A DNA stretch of 64,000 nt from Ecdyonurus torrentis (Eukaryota > Arthropoda > Insecta > Ephemeroptera > Heptageniidae), in assembly GCA_949318235.1 (NCBI GenBank), contig OX439137.1:7623872-7687871 (forward strand), read 5' to 3'. Both the position numbers and the translations under genes were made by a program. The notes beneath the pieces were generated by a model. That model saw nothing but the letters and a program-made list of their open reading frames with translations. It had not been told where the DNA came from and did no database searches. Of the stretch, positions 39,446 through 52,949 are shown one piece after another (position 1 is the first letter of the stretch; each line of letters opens with the position of its first letter).

Positions 39446-39645
39446 CGGACAAAAGTAAATACGTAATAATTATGCTAGCTCATTATCAGCACAATTAATT
39501 CAATGCAGCATAATTTATGCTATATTGCATAATAATTATGTTATTATCATAAATATTATGTTTTACAGCATGCAGATTATTTATGTTGTTCAAATTTAGC
39601 ATAAAATGTAGCATAAATTACGTTAATTTATTATTTCCGTGCGTG
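39443..39645. mobile_element. REP-C MITE copy, forward (cluster member 3)
   Basis: From CACGGACAAAAGTAAATACG to ATTTCCGTGCGTG. It abuts member 2 head to head, sharing the palindromic TTTTGTCCGCACGGACAAAA joint. Confidence 0.75.
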
Positions 39646-41511
39646 AATATATAAATGACTAAATACAGAAACAAACATAAATAAACAATAAAAAGTAAAT
39701 ACACAAATAACTAGAAGGATAAATAATAAAACCAAAGACCACATTTTTTCTCCTTACGTAATATACGAGTACTGATATTTAAATTTGGAATGTAATTTGG
39801 ACGGAAGCCAAACATGCAAATAAACAACTATGTATGTAAATGAAAGTAGTCACATTAATAATAATATTTTATATAAAGATCACATTATATATTATATAAT
39901 TTTTTCAATACATAATAACCTAAATATCAAAACATAACTACCGGGTATTATGATTTTATTTTTTTATACGTTAGTTCTAATTCATGATGCGTATATATTT
40001 TTATTTTTGCAATGTTTGCCAAATATTTTTGCTATAACATTCCGACGTGGTAAAAAAAAAAAGTGCGTGTGGATTTTGAATTTATGTCAAGTTATAAGTA
40101 TTAAATTCTTTAAGAAAAAAAAATTGTGGCAAACGAACTTATTTTTTAGCAATTATATTTATGTTATACTTTAATACAGATCAACTCGATTTTGTATTGA
40201 ATCGTAAAATGGCAAATTGAAATTTAAAACCAGCAGGCTGGATAGTTACAATCCAGATTTTATTTTCATTTTTATGATAAAATTAATATTCATTTAGAGT
40301 TTGTTATTTGATTTTTAAACTTATTTTGGGTTACTTTTAGAGTCCTATTTCGCACGGAAAGTATAATGACAGAAAATTTTATCTCAACAGCAAAGTTACT
40401 TTTTAATACTGTAATAATACAGCTTCACTGCAAAGTAATTCTTTACTATAATATAATTAAGCAGTAGACGTCCAGCAACAAAATATTATGTTGTAAAAAC
40501 GCATAACTATGCTGTACAGCATAATTTATGTAAACTTTATTTATTTATTTTTTTTTTGCTTGCGATATAAAACGCATTTAAAACGTTAAAGACCAATTTA
40601 AGGACAGAAAAAAAATCAGTAATAAATAATTATAATTATAGAATCTATAGAATCTCTATTGCAATAAAATAACAAAACGGTTTGTAGTTTTTTTTTTTTT
40701 TTTTTTGGAAAGTTTTTTCTTTAAAAACACCGTCTTCATTATTATTATTTTTAAATACGTCTTAAACTAAAAGCAATGTATATCATTAGCAATTGCATGG
40801 TAAAAATAAGCTATATAACCTCTATACTTTAACCTCATATGAAATGGGTTTTACACAAGATAAAATTAAAGTAGTTATAAAATCAATGATCAATATATAT
40901 TTATTGGCAAAGATTCTCTCAGACATATAATATAACATTTGATTTTTGTTATAAATAAAAATATTTGGCAAAGAATCACAAATCATTGACCTCAAAGCTA
41001 GATAGAGTCACGTTTGTTAAAAATAACAAGCAAATATCACGCGTCAATAATTATTAGCTTGACAATTCTTGTGTTTGAAAACTGATCTTTCTGCTCTCTG
41101 ACTTTATAAGATAGAATGTATTCTTTTTACAGTTTAACGTTATCGATTTAATTGTGCAAAAATTGTTAGCAAAAAAAAAAAAAAAAAAAAAAAAACAAAA
41201 ACAAAAACAAAAAAAAAAAATCGATATTTTTTTTATAGTCGATAATGATTAAGCAGAAAAATTATTACACCAATTATGGTTACTATATGAACTGCCTATG
41301 GGTGTTTTTATTTTAAAATTTATAAATAAATTATTTTTATGTTTCACTGTGTTAAATGCAAAAGATAATGAGCAAGGAATATTAATAACAGGTGTATGTA
41401 CTTTTTTTTTTTTTTTTTTTTTTTTATCAAAGCATGAGTTGGAGTTCTAAATAATTAGTGACGTAAGGAAAAAAGCTTGTAGCAAGTATATATAAATCAT
41501 ATTCTACCCTA

Positions 41512-41800
41512 TAGGGTGTATCCGCATGATATCATATCTAATGCGCTTGGAGGCCATACTGGAGTAGTGAATAACATTGCTGAGCATAGGACAAACTTCG
41601 TTTAAGTCCATTTTCTTTGGGAAATCGGCTATTTTTATTTTTCTCACATACTTGTGATACTAATTCAACGTATTTTCAGCATCACTGCTTTTAAAAATAT
41701 TGCATGTGTTTTTTTTAATGTCAAAATGAGGTTTTTTATTTATGCCACCCGTGTTATTGAGTTATCCAACATAGCGTCGACTTTAACATGAATGCATAGA
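41512..41800. mobile_element. REP-A MITE copy
   Basis: TATAGGGTGTATCCGCATGA at the start, closest to a consensus end. The other end breaks off after AACATGAATGCATAGA, and a REP-D element follows 17 bp later. Confidence 0.75.
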
Positions 41801-41817
41801 TATTTCATGTGCTTATC

Positions 41818-42042
41818 AATCTTCTCGTGTCTTCGAAACTTCTACACTTTACAAATTTTCAAATAAATGAACGATCTACATTTTACAAAGTCATGGCTAT
41901 TGGGAGCCTCTGCTATATCAAGGTCCTTGCTGATATATATAACAGGTGCTCTAGGTAGCAGAAAATTTGTTAAGTGTAGATCTTTTCGTTTTAATTAAAT
42001 TTCTAAAGTGTAGAAGCTTTATTTAGACGCTAGAAGATCGAT
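41818..42042. mobile_element. REP-D palindromic MITE, second copy
   Basis: ATCTTCTCGTGTCTTCGAAA at one end and GACGCTAGAAGATCGAT at the other, with CTTCTACACTTTACAAATTT inside. Same organisation as 21241-21457 with a different loop. Confidence 0.75.
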
Positions 42043-43746
42043 TTCTGGTTTAAATATATATAGCAAAATTACAAACTTCAAGGGAAAAAGTTCTATCAAA
42101 TAAATAAATAACCTAAACAAATTTCCTTATTGCAAAATGACGTAAATAAATTAAAGATAAGCATACGATTTACGTATAAAATTTAACATCGTTATATATT
42201 TGAAGTATTATAAAGTGCATACATAGGTGATGGTGATAACGAACCATATAAAATGAAGTATAATATAAGCTGAACTTTTTATCCACCTGTTCGCCTGTCT
42301 ATCTTCCAATCCTTTACCGCAGCTGCTATATACCATCATTATAAAACATAGGAAGTATAGGGGACACACAACTTATATGCATAAATATATTATTTTTTAC
42401 TATAGAGAAGATGACCTATAAATTATGCGTTTTTAACTACGACTGAACCATAATAAAATAGAGAATTGTAATGGGTTACATTGGACCCAAAAAAATAAAT
42501 AATAATAATAAATAATAATAATAACAAAAAAATAATAAATATATAAATGGTATATGTTATTATTTGTATAATATAGATCCTCAATCATTGGTATTGGTGT
42601 ACTAGCTTTTTACGAGTAAAATTTAATAGCATAAAAAAAAGAAGCAATTAATGGTCAATTTAATGAATTTGAGAGCAATTTTAATGCCATCAACATTGAG
42701 TCAAATTCTAAACCCTGGGCATCTTATTTCTTAAATTATAGCTTCATTGTCAAAGGAGATAATAATAGAGCTTATCGGTTTAGGGAGCGAGGAAACGCGG
42801 GGAAAGCTAAGGGTTCCCTGATTTAACATTACGCTTATGGAAAAAAAACAACGCGTTTTTTTGCGATTTTTGAGAAAACTACTCCACCGATTTCGGATAC
42901 ATTTAAATGAGACATACTAGATATATTTTTACGTGTTTTAAGCTATAGGAAATTTTTGTGAATTTTTTAAACCGATAACCTCCATTGTGTTTTCATTAAT
43001 AAATACGTATTTCAGAAATTAAGTCCAGATCATCATTTGTGATTTCAAAAAAATTTAATGAGGATGTGAACAAAAAATCATCAAGATTTTATATTATTTT
43101 CTATTTTATTATTAATTTTGTTAAAGAGAAATATGAGTTCTTTCGTTTTAACGTATATTTCGTGTTCATATTAAAAATTATTCTCATTCAAGCATTGCAT
43201 TTTATTTAAATTACACCTGATTTTTTATATAGTAACAATTTGTTCCATTTTTTTGTTTTTCATACACCAAATAAAACTATATTATATATAAAAAATGAAA
43301 ATCGTGTCTTCTCTATTTTCCATGAAATATCATGAGAACGTAATAATTCATGCCCGTACTTTTGTTTGCTAATGATAATAAAACTTATAACTAAGTTTAT
43401 TTTTTTAAGCTTAACTATACTATATTGAACCTTATAGTCAGTGTAATCCAATACAAATTTAGTTATATTTGAACCGCTATATAGAAACTTTAATATTAAA
43501 GTTTGTGCAAAGATACCGCGCGCGCGTAAGTATCTTATCAGTCTTCATGTGTAATATATGAAAAAAACATATTGCAGTAATTCATTTTTTCAACTCAAGT
43601 TAATAATAGGTTAATACTTAATAATTACCGTAATTGAAAATTTAATTTATTCTTTATAATTTTTCACTGGTGAGCATCACATATAATGAGTGGAAAATAA
43701 TTGTATATACATATAAAATTTTACGCTATATTCACCCATATTTTCT

Positions 43747-44016
43747 ATAGGGTATGTATGCGGATGACGTCATATTTAATACACTTGGGGGCCATACTGT
43801 TGAACAACATAGCTAGGATAAACTGCGTTTTAGGCAGTTTTCTTTACAAAATCTGCCAATTTCTTGTTATTGTTACATTTCTCACATACATGAGATGCTA
43901 TAATTCAACATATTTAGAGCATCAATGCTCTCATAAATATTGCATATTGTTTTTAAACTGGCAAAATGAGTTATTTTCCTATGCCACCCATGTTATTGAG
44001 TGATCCAAATAGTGTA
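43747..44016. mobile_element. REP-A MITE copy, 3' truncated
   Basis: Starts TATAGGGTATGTATGCGGATGACG and keeps the internal family order. It ends after TTATTGAGTGATCCAA, lacking the far inverted end. The 100-codon frame at 43701 is a shadow. Confidence 0.7.
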
Positions 44017-44321
44017 TAATATCTATAATGCGTTCATATAGCAACTATTAACATAACTTTAATTAAAGTAATATAAACATATAAGAAAATAGAGTAAAAT
44101 TTTAATGACAAAATGCTTTATGAAAATACGATGCATAAAATATTTAGTATCGCACGTTATTTAAATTTCCCATATGAATATATTGTATTGCCATATAAGA
44201 CATTTTACTTTATTGTAGAATAAAATTTTATAACACTACTTTTGTTGTATATATAGAATGTATAAAAAAAATTATGATTTTTGTATGATAATATCGTAAA
44301 ATACTATAGAATTTTGAATAG

Positions 44322-44356
<35 letters not shown>

Positions 44357-44837
44357 GTAAAATTTAATATTTAATTGAATGATACTAAAAAAAAATAATA
44401 AAAAAAGATAAAAAAGAAAAAGAAGAATATATTCACGACGTAGCGATGATGTAATTAAAAAAAAAAAATCAATTTTTCAAGAGTCCTACAGTTATATTGA
44501 AATCAACATACTATTAATGTTTTATTTCATCTCAGGAATAAGTATAAAGAACCCATTTTTTAGGTTGATATGACATATTGCTAATTTACGTTACTTTAAT
44601 ATGGTTTCTCTGTAACCCAAAGTTGGTACAAAAGGTGCATCTTAAAATTTTACTTTATTGTTTTTAGAAATCGCTACTTATGCACATAGTCATGGCAACT
44701 TCAAATAAGTATATTCCACGAGCTAATAAATTCAATATAAATTAAAAGATACAATTTTATATCATAGTAGCTGTACAATCGACCCAAAACAAATATGGTA
44801 TTTATCATATGAATTAGTTTTACAACTGAAAATAATA

Positions 44838-45180
44838 TTAAAGCCATAGACCACATAAAACCACATGAGCTTTTTAATGAATAAACACGAAATGGGATCT
44901 TCAAAACTGATGATAATTTTTACCAGAATGTTAATGTAGCCCCACGAGAGAGCGTGAAGAAACTGTAAAGTATGCAATTTGCGTGAAAATTCATGTTTAT
45001 GACGTCAGAAACATGCAAAAATTAGTATGAAAACGTTGTGCGAGCTGCATAAATCGAATTTTATAATCACTGCTACGGAGCTACAGTTGGGTTTTGAGAC
45101 AAACTAAAGTTATTTATGTAAATCCCATCAAGTGTTTTGTGATATAAATACTTATGTTTTTCTCTGGTCTATTCCTTTAA
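44838..45180. mobile_element. REP-B MITE copy
   Basis: The same order and ends as the copy at 28968, bounded by TTAA on both sides. Minus-strand frames at 44701-44977 are shadows of this repeat. Confidence 0.85.
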
Positions 45181-46481
45181 TATTGTTTAAAATAATATTT
45201 ATTCAACCTTTTTGACCTATGCTTTCCATTGAACAGATCACGTCATTTAGAAGGAAAAATAAATCAATAATGGCACGCGTTAGAATGTAAAATAAAAAAA
45301 ACAAACAAATGCATTTATCATGTAGACAAAAACCCTTTCTTTTTTTTTCTTTTAGTGTGTGCAACCTGAATAATAATAATATATAAAAAAAAACGATGTT
45401 TTTAGAAAAATAACAAAATTTGTAATTTAGTCGCAGAAACATACATTATATAGAATGACGTGTATTCGCTAATACTATGGGGCTTAATATTGGTAACCAG
45501 GCAACCAGTATTATAAAAGTAAACAATACTACAATGCACGCACATACAAGTAGCTGTCTGGGGTACCAAATATGGGTATTTTTTGTTACAACGGGAGTGT
45601 ATAACATTGCAAGAGATCGTGAAATCTAACTTATGTATAAGAAAATACTTAACCTTTTGTCTTTTCTCATTGCATTCTATTATGAAAACTATTGACAATT
45701 TTATTCATATCAATGACGTAAGAAATTCATATAATAAGTAATTTCTCGTCACACATGGATTTAAATTTATCGAATTATACCATTCGTTTAAAATAACCTT
45801 TTTATTCCCATACATTTTTAAAAATTATTACAGTACGCGTATTTTAACAATGTTTTTGTGTGGCTCTCAAAATACCAAATATCTCATTTGGGATTAAGTT
45901 TTAAGAGGTTTTCTTACTTTTCCAGACCACCTACCCACTCAAAATATAGCTTTAAAAAGCGCGTAAATTTAAGGGCGTTTTCTAGTCCAATCTTTATATT
46001 TTTCTCTAATTTTTTTTTCTTCTTTTTCGATTTTTTCATTGAATTATCTGATATCCACTTTATTTTATACTGGGACTGGATTAAACAGGGATTTGATTTC
46101 ATATTTTGGCTTTCAAAGTAATTTAAATACGTCATTCTGTTGACAATATAAATACAAATATGCAAATTATGATTACATTACTATTATTACTTATTCAAAT
46201 TTTAATTCACATATATAGCAAAAGCATTATTTTTTTTTAGAGAAAAAGTAATTTTATTACAACTATTTCTTTTCTTCTTAAAGAAGTTTAACCGGATTTA
46301 TAACGATTGACATTCATTTAAATTTAAAAAGTACTGTATAGAAAATACGTTCTAATATTTTAACGTTATTAACTTTTCTATATAATATACGCTTTAGTCT
46401 GTAATGCGAATTCCAGCTTTAAAACTAATTTACGTGCTATATTTTTTTAAATTCAACGCATATTAGAATACACGCACAATA

Positions 46482-46484
<3 letters not shown>

Positions 46485-46572
<88 letters not shown>
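46485..46572. repeat. (TC)44 microsatellite
   Basis: 88 bases of uninterrupted TC, the longest dinucleotide run in the window. Confidence 0.98.
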
Positions 46573-46577
<5 letters not shown>

Positions 46578-46971
46578 AATACAAAAATTACAGCTTGAGA
46601 GAGAAACAAGAAGAAGAAGAAAAAAAATTTTCCCACAACGGTAACTCGTATCTTATATTTTCACATTACGTATATCTGTTCAGCGAATATATTATACGTT
46701 CTGCATCAAGAATTGCATACATAAAATCAAACTAATTAATTTTTTTATATATTATATAGCTCTCACATTACAATGATGAGAAAATCAAAATGTTAATTTA
46801 AAAAAATATATAATACTACTGGTTCAAGTACTTCAAAATTATGAACGGAAGTTGAAGGTGAGCAAGTTAACACTTTGTTTAAAAAAAATTGTTTCTGGTT
46901 ATCAGTTATTACATTATTACATTTTTTTTTCAAGATAATAGATAAGAGAATAGAGGCAAACCCAATTAAGA

Positions 46972-47003
<32 letters not shown>

Positions 47004-48140
47004 GAGAGTGATTTTTGCATACAATATGTAGTGGAATTTAGGTTACAGTATAGAGTTTTTTTTTCTTTCTTTTTTTCAAGTACAGTAAATTTAAGTACAC
47101 TAAATAACTTGAAATTTTTTTTTTAGCTGTAAAGGAAAGATTGAATTAAAACTAATTTCAATTGCACTATTCATTGACAAAATAAGAAAAATAAAGGTAT
47201 AAGCGTAAAAAAAAAAAAAAGAAAAAAAAAAAAAAAAAGTCTATGCAGCAACATCCATGCATTTAGCACGATAATTTATGCTATATTGCACTATTATAAA
47301 AAGAAAACACATGATAGGTAAATCGTAATTGAATATTTTAAAAACTTAATTGTTTCATGAATTTTCATAAGCGTGCGTGGGGTTTAATTACTCCGATCTG
47401 TACACGTAATTACTTTGTACGTAATTATACGCACAAGTTTATGAGTAACTTGTGGAATAATTACAAACAATTACTCATGATTTGTGTGTAAGCATTGCAT
47501 GTAGAGATGTAGTTTAATCACAATTTGTACAGAATAACATAAATATGCAAAAAAAAAAAAAAAAAAAAAAAGGTGGTATATACACCATTAAATTCTCATA
47601 AGCTTTATTATATATTTTTTAAAATATTTACAATATTCTTACCATATAATCATTATAAGTCATAACTTCCCGGACACTTTACCTAATATGTCATACAAGA
47701 ATCACTGTCTTATAACTGTTAATAACCATATATCCATAAAATATATATTCTCAAAACACAAGCAATGTATGTATTAGAAACTACATAAAGTTAACCTTAA
47801 TTCGAATGATATTAGGTCATTTTTTGCAATTGTAATTAGAGCTCCACTTATATGTGCTCTATATGATTTTTTTTTTCAAACTTTGCAATACTAATAACAA
47901 TCCTATAATGATATCGTTATTGCTGAAAATACATTCCTTAAACTATTAATGTAATGTAATTTATTAACGTGGATAAGTCAAGTAAAAATAATTTTATAAT
48001 TCTGACTATTTATATGCAAAATTGTGATGATTTTTTGCCTTCTCTCTCTCTCTTCTATCTGCTGTGTTTAAATATTTTACATTTAAATATAAATCAATTC
48101 AGTTTAAAAATTACGTCTTACTTTTTTATTGTACGTACTG

Positions 48141-48262
48141 TTTTGAAGGTTATGTGCAAAGAGTGGGCCAGACATTCAGCCAGGCTTAAACCTCGCCCTT
48201 TCGGGAAGACAAGAAACTAAGAAGAACAAGAAAGAAAGAAAGAAAGAAAAAAAAAAAAAAAA
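48141..48262 (+). mobile_element. Probable retroelement 3' tail
   Basis: A GC-richer stretch (GGGCCAGACATTCAGCC, CCTCGCCCTTTCGGGAAGAC) runs into AAGAAACTAAGAAGAAC, then (GAAA)n and poly-A. This order, unique 3' UTR then short simple tail, fits the end of a LINE or SINE. The source family is unknown. Confidence 0.4.
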
Positions 48263-51200
48263 AAGAAAAAAAGAAAAAAAAATGCGTGTTTTTTTAATAC
48301 GATTATTTAATTTGTCTTTTTTTTTAAAGAACTTTTATACTTTAGGAATTTTATTAGTAATAATTTTTCAACGTTAATCGCTGACGCTATTAAATAAAAG
48401 TGAAATAAAATTACCGTTTGTTTCTTTTATTGTTGCGTCGTTTTTGTTGTTTACATAGCCAACATAATATAGAGAAAACATGACGAGTACACACTAAAAG
48501 TAAACAAACAATGTTTATGTAGTTCCGTTTATTGACGACATCAGGATTTAGCATTTAAAAATTATTTCTTAGGATCAACAATTATAATATAAAAAAAATT
48601 ATATGGTCTCAAAAATTACCCACACAAATTTGTGTGTGCGGTTTTCATTGTATATGTCGATAAGACAAATGTCATGATGGGACTTTGGAGAAGATGTAGC
48701 ACAATAATAATATTTGAGAAAAAAAAAATTACAAAACATTTTATTATTATTTAAATTTTGTAATATTTCTTTTGTTTTGTAATTTATAAAATTACATATA
48801 AAAAAATAAACAAATGATGCGCGTAATATAACGTAAGTTTTTAACCTTCAAGTGAAGTGTTTTTAACCTCCCAGCAGTGTCGAGGTTAAATATTGTTTTA
48901 ACAAAATTTGAAGAAACAAAAATTACATCACTACATAGAATGATGACATAACCCGTTAATTTCTTTCGCGAATTTTTTATCTTCCGGTGTCTATTATTTA
49001 AATTCTTATTTATTATTTAGCAGCTGTTAAGAAGGGACAGTAGATATATTTTTAATATTGTAATACCACCTGTCTCTCTTGAATGTTTATATTAAAAGTG
49101 GATTCTCGATAAATTCTGAAATATTGGTCAACAAAGTAAGAAGAAGAAGGAAAAAAAAAAAAAAAAAAAAAAAAAGATGAGTAGAAAAAAAAAAGATAAC
49201 AAATTCATCTTGAAAACAACTGAAGTGTAAGGAAGAAAAATCAATGATGTAATTATTAATAAAATTTTTAATGAACACATAATCTGATGTTGATTTAGAT
49301 AATAATCATAAATTATTATCTAATTAATTTAATTAGGTTAATAAAAACCTTTAACAATAGTATTTTTTTTCCCCGCTGATTCTCATATTTTTTTTTTAAT
49401 TGATATTATTGTTTTATGTATAAAACTATACATCACATTTCTGGTCAAGGTTTTGTATAATAGTTTATTTTCTTCAGTAAATCCTCATAACGCCTCAATA
49501 AAATATTTATTACTATTATTAATAAATTTATTGTAAAACGACAATTTTTTATAAGGTTTTATAACAATTTTTTTTCTTTTTTTTTTTCTTTTACGAAATT
49601 GATGCTACGTGCAAGTTCTTAATTGACCATGGACTTTTATACGTAAATTTTAATATAAATTAAGAAAAAAATAGTAATAATAATAATAATTTCGGAATGG
49701 TGCATTAGTTTTTAAAGTATTTGCAAATATATGTACTCGAAAGTTAGTGTATTTGATAAGAAAAAAATTTTTAATAATAAAAATTAACGCCAATTTCAAA
49801 ATTCAAAACATCGTGGTTTTGCGGCTTACATATTTTAATTAAAAAATACGAAGGAATATAAAATAATTACAAACTTCATCCTTAGATCTCTGAATAAAAA
49901 AAAAAATCTAAAACTTTTTTTTTATAACAATAAAAAAATATATAATATTTCGGTTGAATAAGTCATAATAATAAAATTTTAAATTACTAATATTATTAAT
50001 ATTATATATAAACAATAAAGCCATGCTCTTTAATTTGGTTTACAAACACAATTAAATTAAATAATAAAACAAATATAATCACTTCCACTTTTTTTTTAAT
50101 TATCTTAATATATATAAGGCAATCAGCAAATTTTTTGTTTTGTTAGTATACAATTCTTATAACTTTCATTTTTGTCTTCAAAAAAAATTAACTATCGTTC
50201 TGGTAATTTACTATCATTAAAAATTAGAGGATATATGCTTCGATAACGTACACTATTGTTCTAAACAAAAATCATCATCATGATCCTTTTTCTTTTTTAA
50301 ATTTATTTATTTCAAAGAAGTGATGCATCGAAGTGAAACAATTTTTATTGGCGCCAGAAAATTTGTGTTTATAATATATTATACTTAAATTATATGGTAA
50401 TTATTATATATTATAATTTAAATTAATGATTTGAGAAGTGCTTTATACACTGAAAAATAAATCATGACTTATAATTTCAAATTAATCATATGTACAGTAT
50501 TGTATTGGTTGTGAATTAACCCAAGAAACTAATGACAGGTACGTAAACCTTTTAAATTACATACAATAGGTAAACTGTATACTGGAATAGGTATTGATAA
50601 ACTAGAATAATACCTAATGCAATGAAACATGATACAATAAAGTAGTGCATCTCACCTAGATTAATGACATCACCTGTAAGATTAGGTGAGTATAGCAATA
50701 CCTGTACCAGGTATATAAATAAGTATATTATAACTATTGCAATTTACAAGATTTATGTTCTGTACCTACCATTAGCACTATTTTTTTTCCCGTGTACTTA
50801 AACTCATCCGTTTCTACCACACAGGCTTCTACCATACTATCCCTAACTTATACAAGCTATGTCGACTAGCCACTTTCTTATATTACATCCCTTTTAGTAA
50901 GTATTATGATTAAGTCATTTTTCTACCCTTGGAAGAAATCACGTGGGGCGAGTGAAAAGAAGACAAGTTGTAAGAGAGTGTGTGACATAAATTGATGAAC
51001 TTGAGTATATGGGTTTATGGAAACCCATATAAATACGTTTTAGATTATACCCTAAATGTGCAATTGCGAAACAGTTTTATGGTTTCTCGTAACTATTAGC
51101 GAGGGTAGATTAAAAAACAAAACATAAATGAGCAATTTTTTGTCAATCACTTTTTTTTTCTGAGAGTATATAAAATTACTAAGTTAAAAAAAAAAAAAAA

Positions 51201-51277
51201 ATTTTGGAATACACTTTATACACTTCTACACTTTATAACTATAAAATAAGTGAGAAAATCCTCAATAATATTATAGG

Positions 51278-51330
<53 letters not shown>

Positions 51331-51367
51331 AAGAAATTTTCTCGGTGAAATAGAATTATTGTCTTAC

Positions 51368-51449
51368 CTTCTGTGAAGACACTGGGCTTTACACTCGCTG
51401 CTATCACTATTTTAAATAACAATGAAAAAATAATAGTCACTTTGTACAT
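51368..51449 (-). CDS. Mirror copy of the signal-peptide-like exon
   Basis: This is the exact inverted counterpart of 51703-51784: ATG at 51449 and donor GTAAGA from 51367. The encoded residues match through FHREN beyond the donor. If the plus-strand copy is real, this is its duplicate, transcribed in the same direction as the host gene. Confidence 0.18.
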
Positions 51450-51702
51450 AATTATAAAAACACTCAATTCACAGTCTTTTTAAAAATTACATAGCTATGT
51501 TATTTACACACAATGTTTAACGTTTTCGGAGACTATATATCACAAATGATACATACTGTCTGTCTCCTTCCCAGTTCTGAGGAAGGAGACAGACAGTATG
51601 TATCATTTGTGATATATAGTCTCCGAAAACGTTAAACATTGTGTGTAAATAACATAGCTATGTAATTTTTAAAAAGACTGTGAATTGAGTGTTTTTATAA
51701 TT

Positions 51703-51784
51703 ATGTACAAAGTGACTATTATTTTTTCATTGTTATTTAAAATAGTGATAGCAGCGAGTGTAAAGCCCAGTGTCTTCACAGAAG
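51703..51784 (+). CDS. Possible first exon of a small secreted peptide (speculative)
   Basis: ATG at 51703 opens 27 codons plus one base before the donor GTAAGA at 51785. The start is MYKVTIIFSLLFKIVIAASV: a short basic start, a hydrophobic core, and an Ala/Ser cleavage-like region, so a plausible signal peptide. Then comes KPSVFTE. A pyrimidine-rich acceptor (TTTTCATTTGTGCAG) ends at 52445 and is in compatible phase; the resulting second exon, 52446-52507, would add about 20 residues with two Cys and a TGA stop. The mirror copy sits on the other strand. I do not recognise a family. AT-rich hydrophobic ORFs arise by chance, so confidence is low. Confidence 0.22.
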
Positions 51785-51857
51785 GTAAGACAATAATTCT
51801 ATTTCACCGAGAAAATGTCTTATCATCATGCAACCTCGCTCGAAATTCAACATTCGA

Positions 51858-51897
<40 letters not shown>

Positions 51898-51999
51898 CTG
51901 AGGTACCGCCAATTTTAGTGCAATTTCAATGTTATTACAAGCAATATATTTTGTATTTTTGTGACCTTCAACTTTTTTTTTGGGAAAAAAAGAAAGAGA

Positions 52000-52041
<42 letters not shown>

Positions 52042-52711
52042 AAAGAATGAAACGAAACGAAACAGAAGGAAAAAAAGGTGGTTTGAAAATAGTTTTACTA
52101 AAAGTCAAAGCTTGTCATTCATATTACATTATTTATTTCCTGAGATAGAAAAAAGCTACTATATTATAAAATTGTTCGTTTTTCTATCAACATAATTGTG
52201 TAATTGAAAATAGTATACATAGTAAATTACAAATATATGTAATAACCATTTATAGAATTGCTTTAATATTTTGTTCATAAAAAACAGCATGGAATCAATA
52301 TACCAAATTTTGTTTTAATAAATAAATACACCATAATTATTATCTCCATAGAAACGTATTGTGTCCTCTCAACCCTCAAATTCACCCTCGTAACTTAAAA
52401 AGTAATGGGTTTCCTGGAAAACAGCCCCCCTTTTCATTTGTGCAGGTGGATATAAGCATCACTGCTTATCGATTAAAATACTGTATATAACCATCAAATG
52501 TTTTTGATAAAATGTAAAAAAAAAAAAAATGAAGAAATCAATCACTAAATTAATAAACAAATAAATAAATTAATTAAAAAAATTAAACAAACATAAAATT
52601 AAGGGATAAAATGATTAAGAATGAATGAAAAAGTATATAATGTAAATATCAAATAAAAGAATAATAACAATAATGTTTTAAAATGATTAAAAAACAAAAA
52701 TAAACACATAC

Positions 52712-52746
52712 CTTAATCTAAATTTCGAATTACTCCCAAAAACCAT
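52712..52746 (-). CDS. shrm: Candidate alternative first coding exon of the Shroom-like gene
   Basis: On the minus strand CCAACAATGG gives a strong start context (A at -3, G at +4). Eleven codons follow (MVFGSNSKFRL), then AG|GTATGTG. The two leftover bases AG match the phase of exon 6 exactly: AG|A gives Arg and the product continues SGHTKSS. It would give a short isoform lacking the ASD1-like and proline-rich parts (exons 1-5) and keeping the linker and what lies beyond. Alternative promoters giving isoforms that differ at the N-terminus are known for fly Shroom. The exon is too short for ORF finders. A chance ATG, donor and phase match is possible, but the nearby non-repetitive GC-rich block argues for a real transcript start. 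Confidence 0.5.
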
Positions 52747-52949
52747 TGTTGGATAATATAAACAATTACACTTTTATTACAGAATCAATTTTACGAAGAT
52801 ATATAAAACATAAACACATTATCACTAAAGCACATAGTCACTAATTATCTGAATAATTAATTTGCATAGTATTAAAAAAAAAATCTCTTTTTAGATTAAA
52901 GTTTATACACCACTGTCCTATTCCTGATTATCAGGGAACTGGTATATAG

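Larger units (their letters stand above)
51328..51824. repeat. Near-perfect 244-bp palindrome with 9-bp spacer
   Basis: Arms 51328-51571 and 51581-51824 are reverse complements with one mismatch noticed (51335 against 51817). The spacer is CAGTTCTGA. A (TA)n tract abuts the left arm and another lies about 37 bp right of the right arm. Each arm contains the same signal-peptide-like ORF ending at a GTAAGA donor. It could be a young inverted duplication, a small foldback element, or an assembly or library artefact. Confidence 0.85.
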
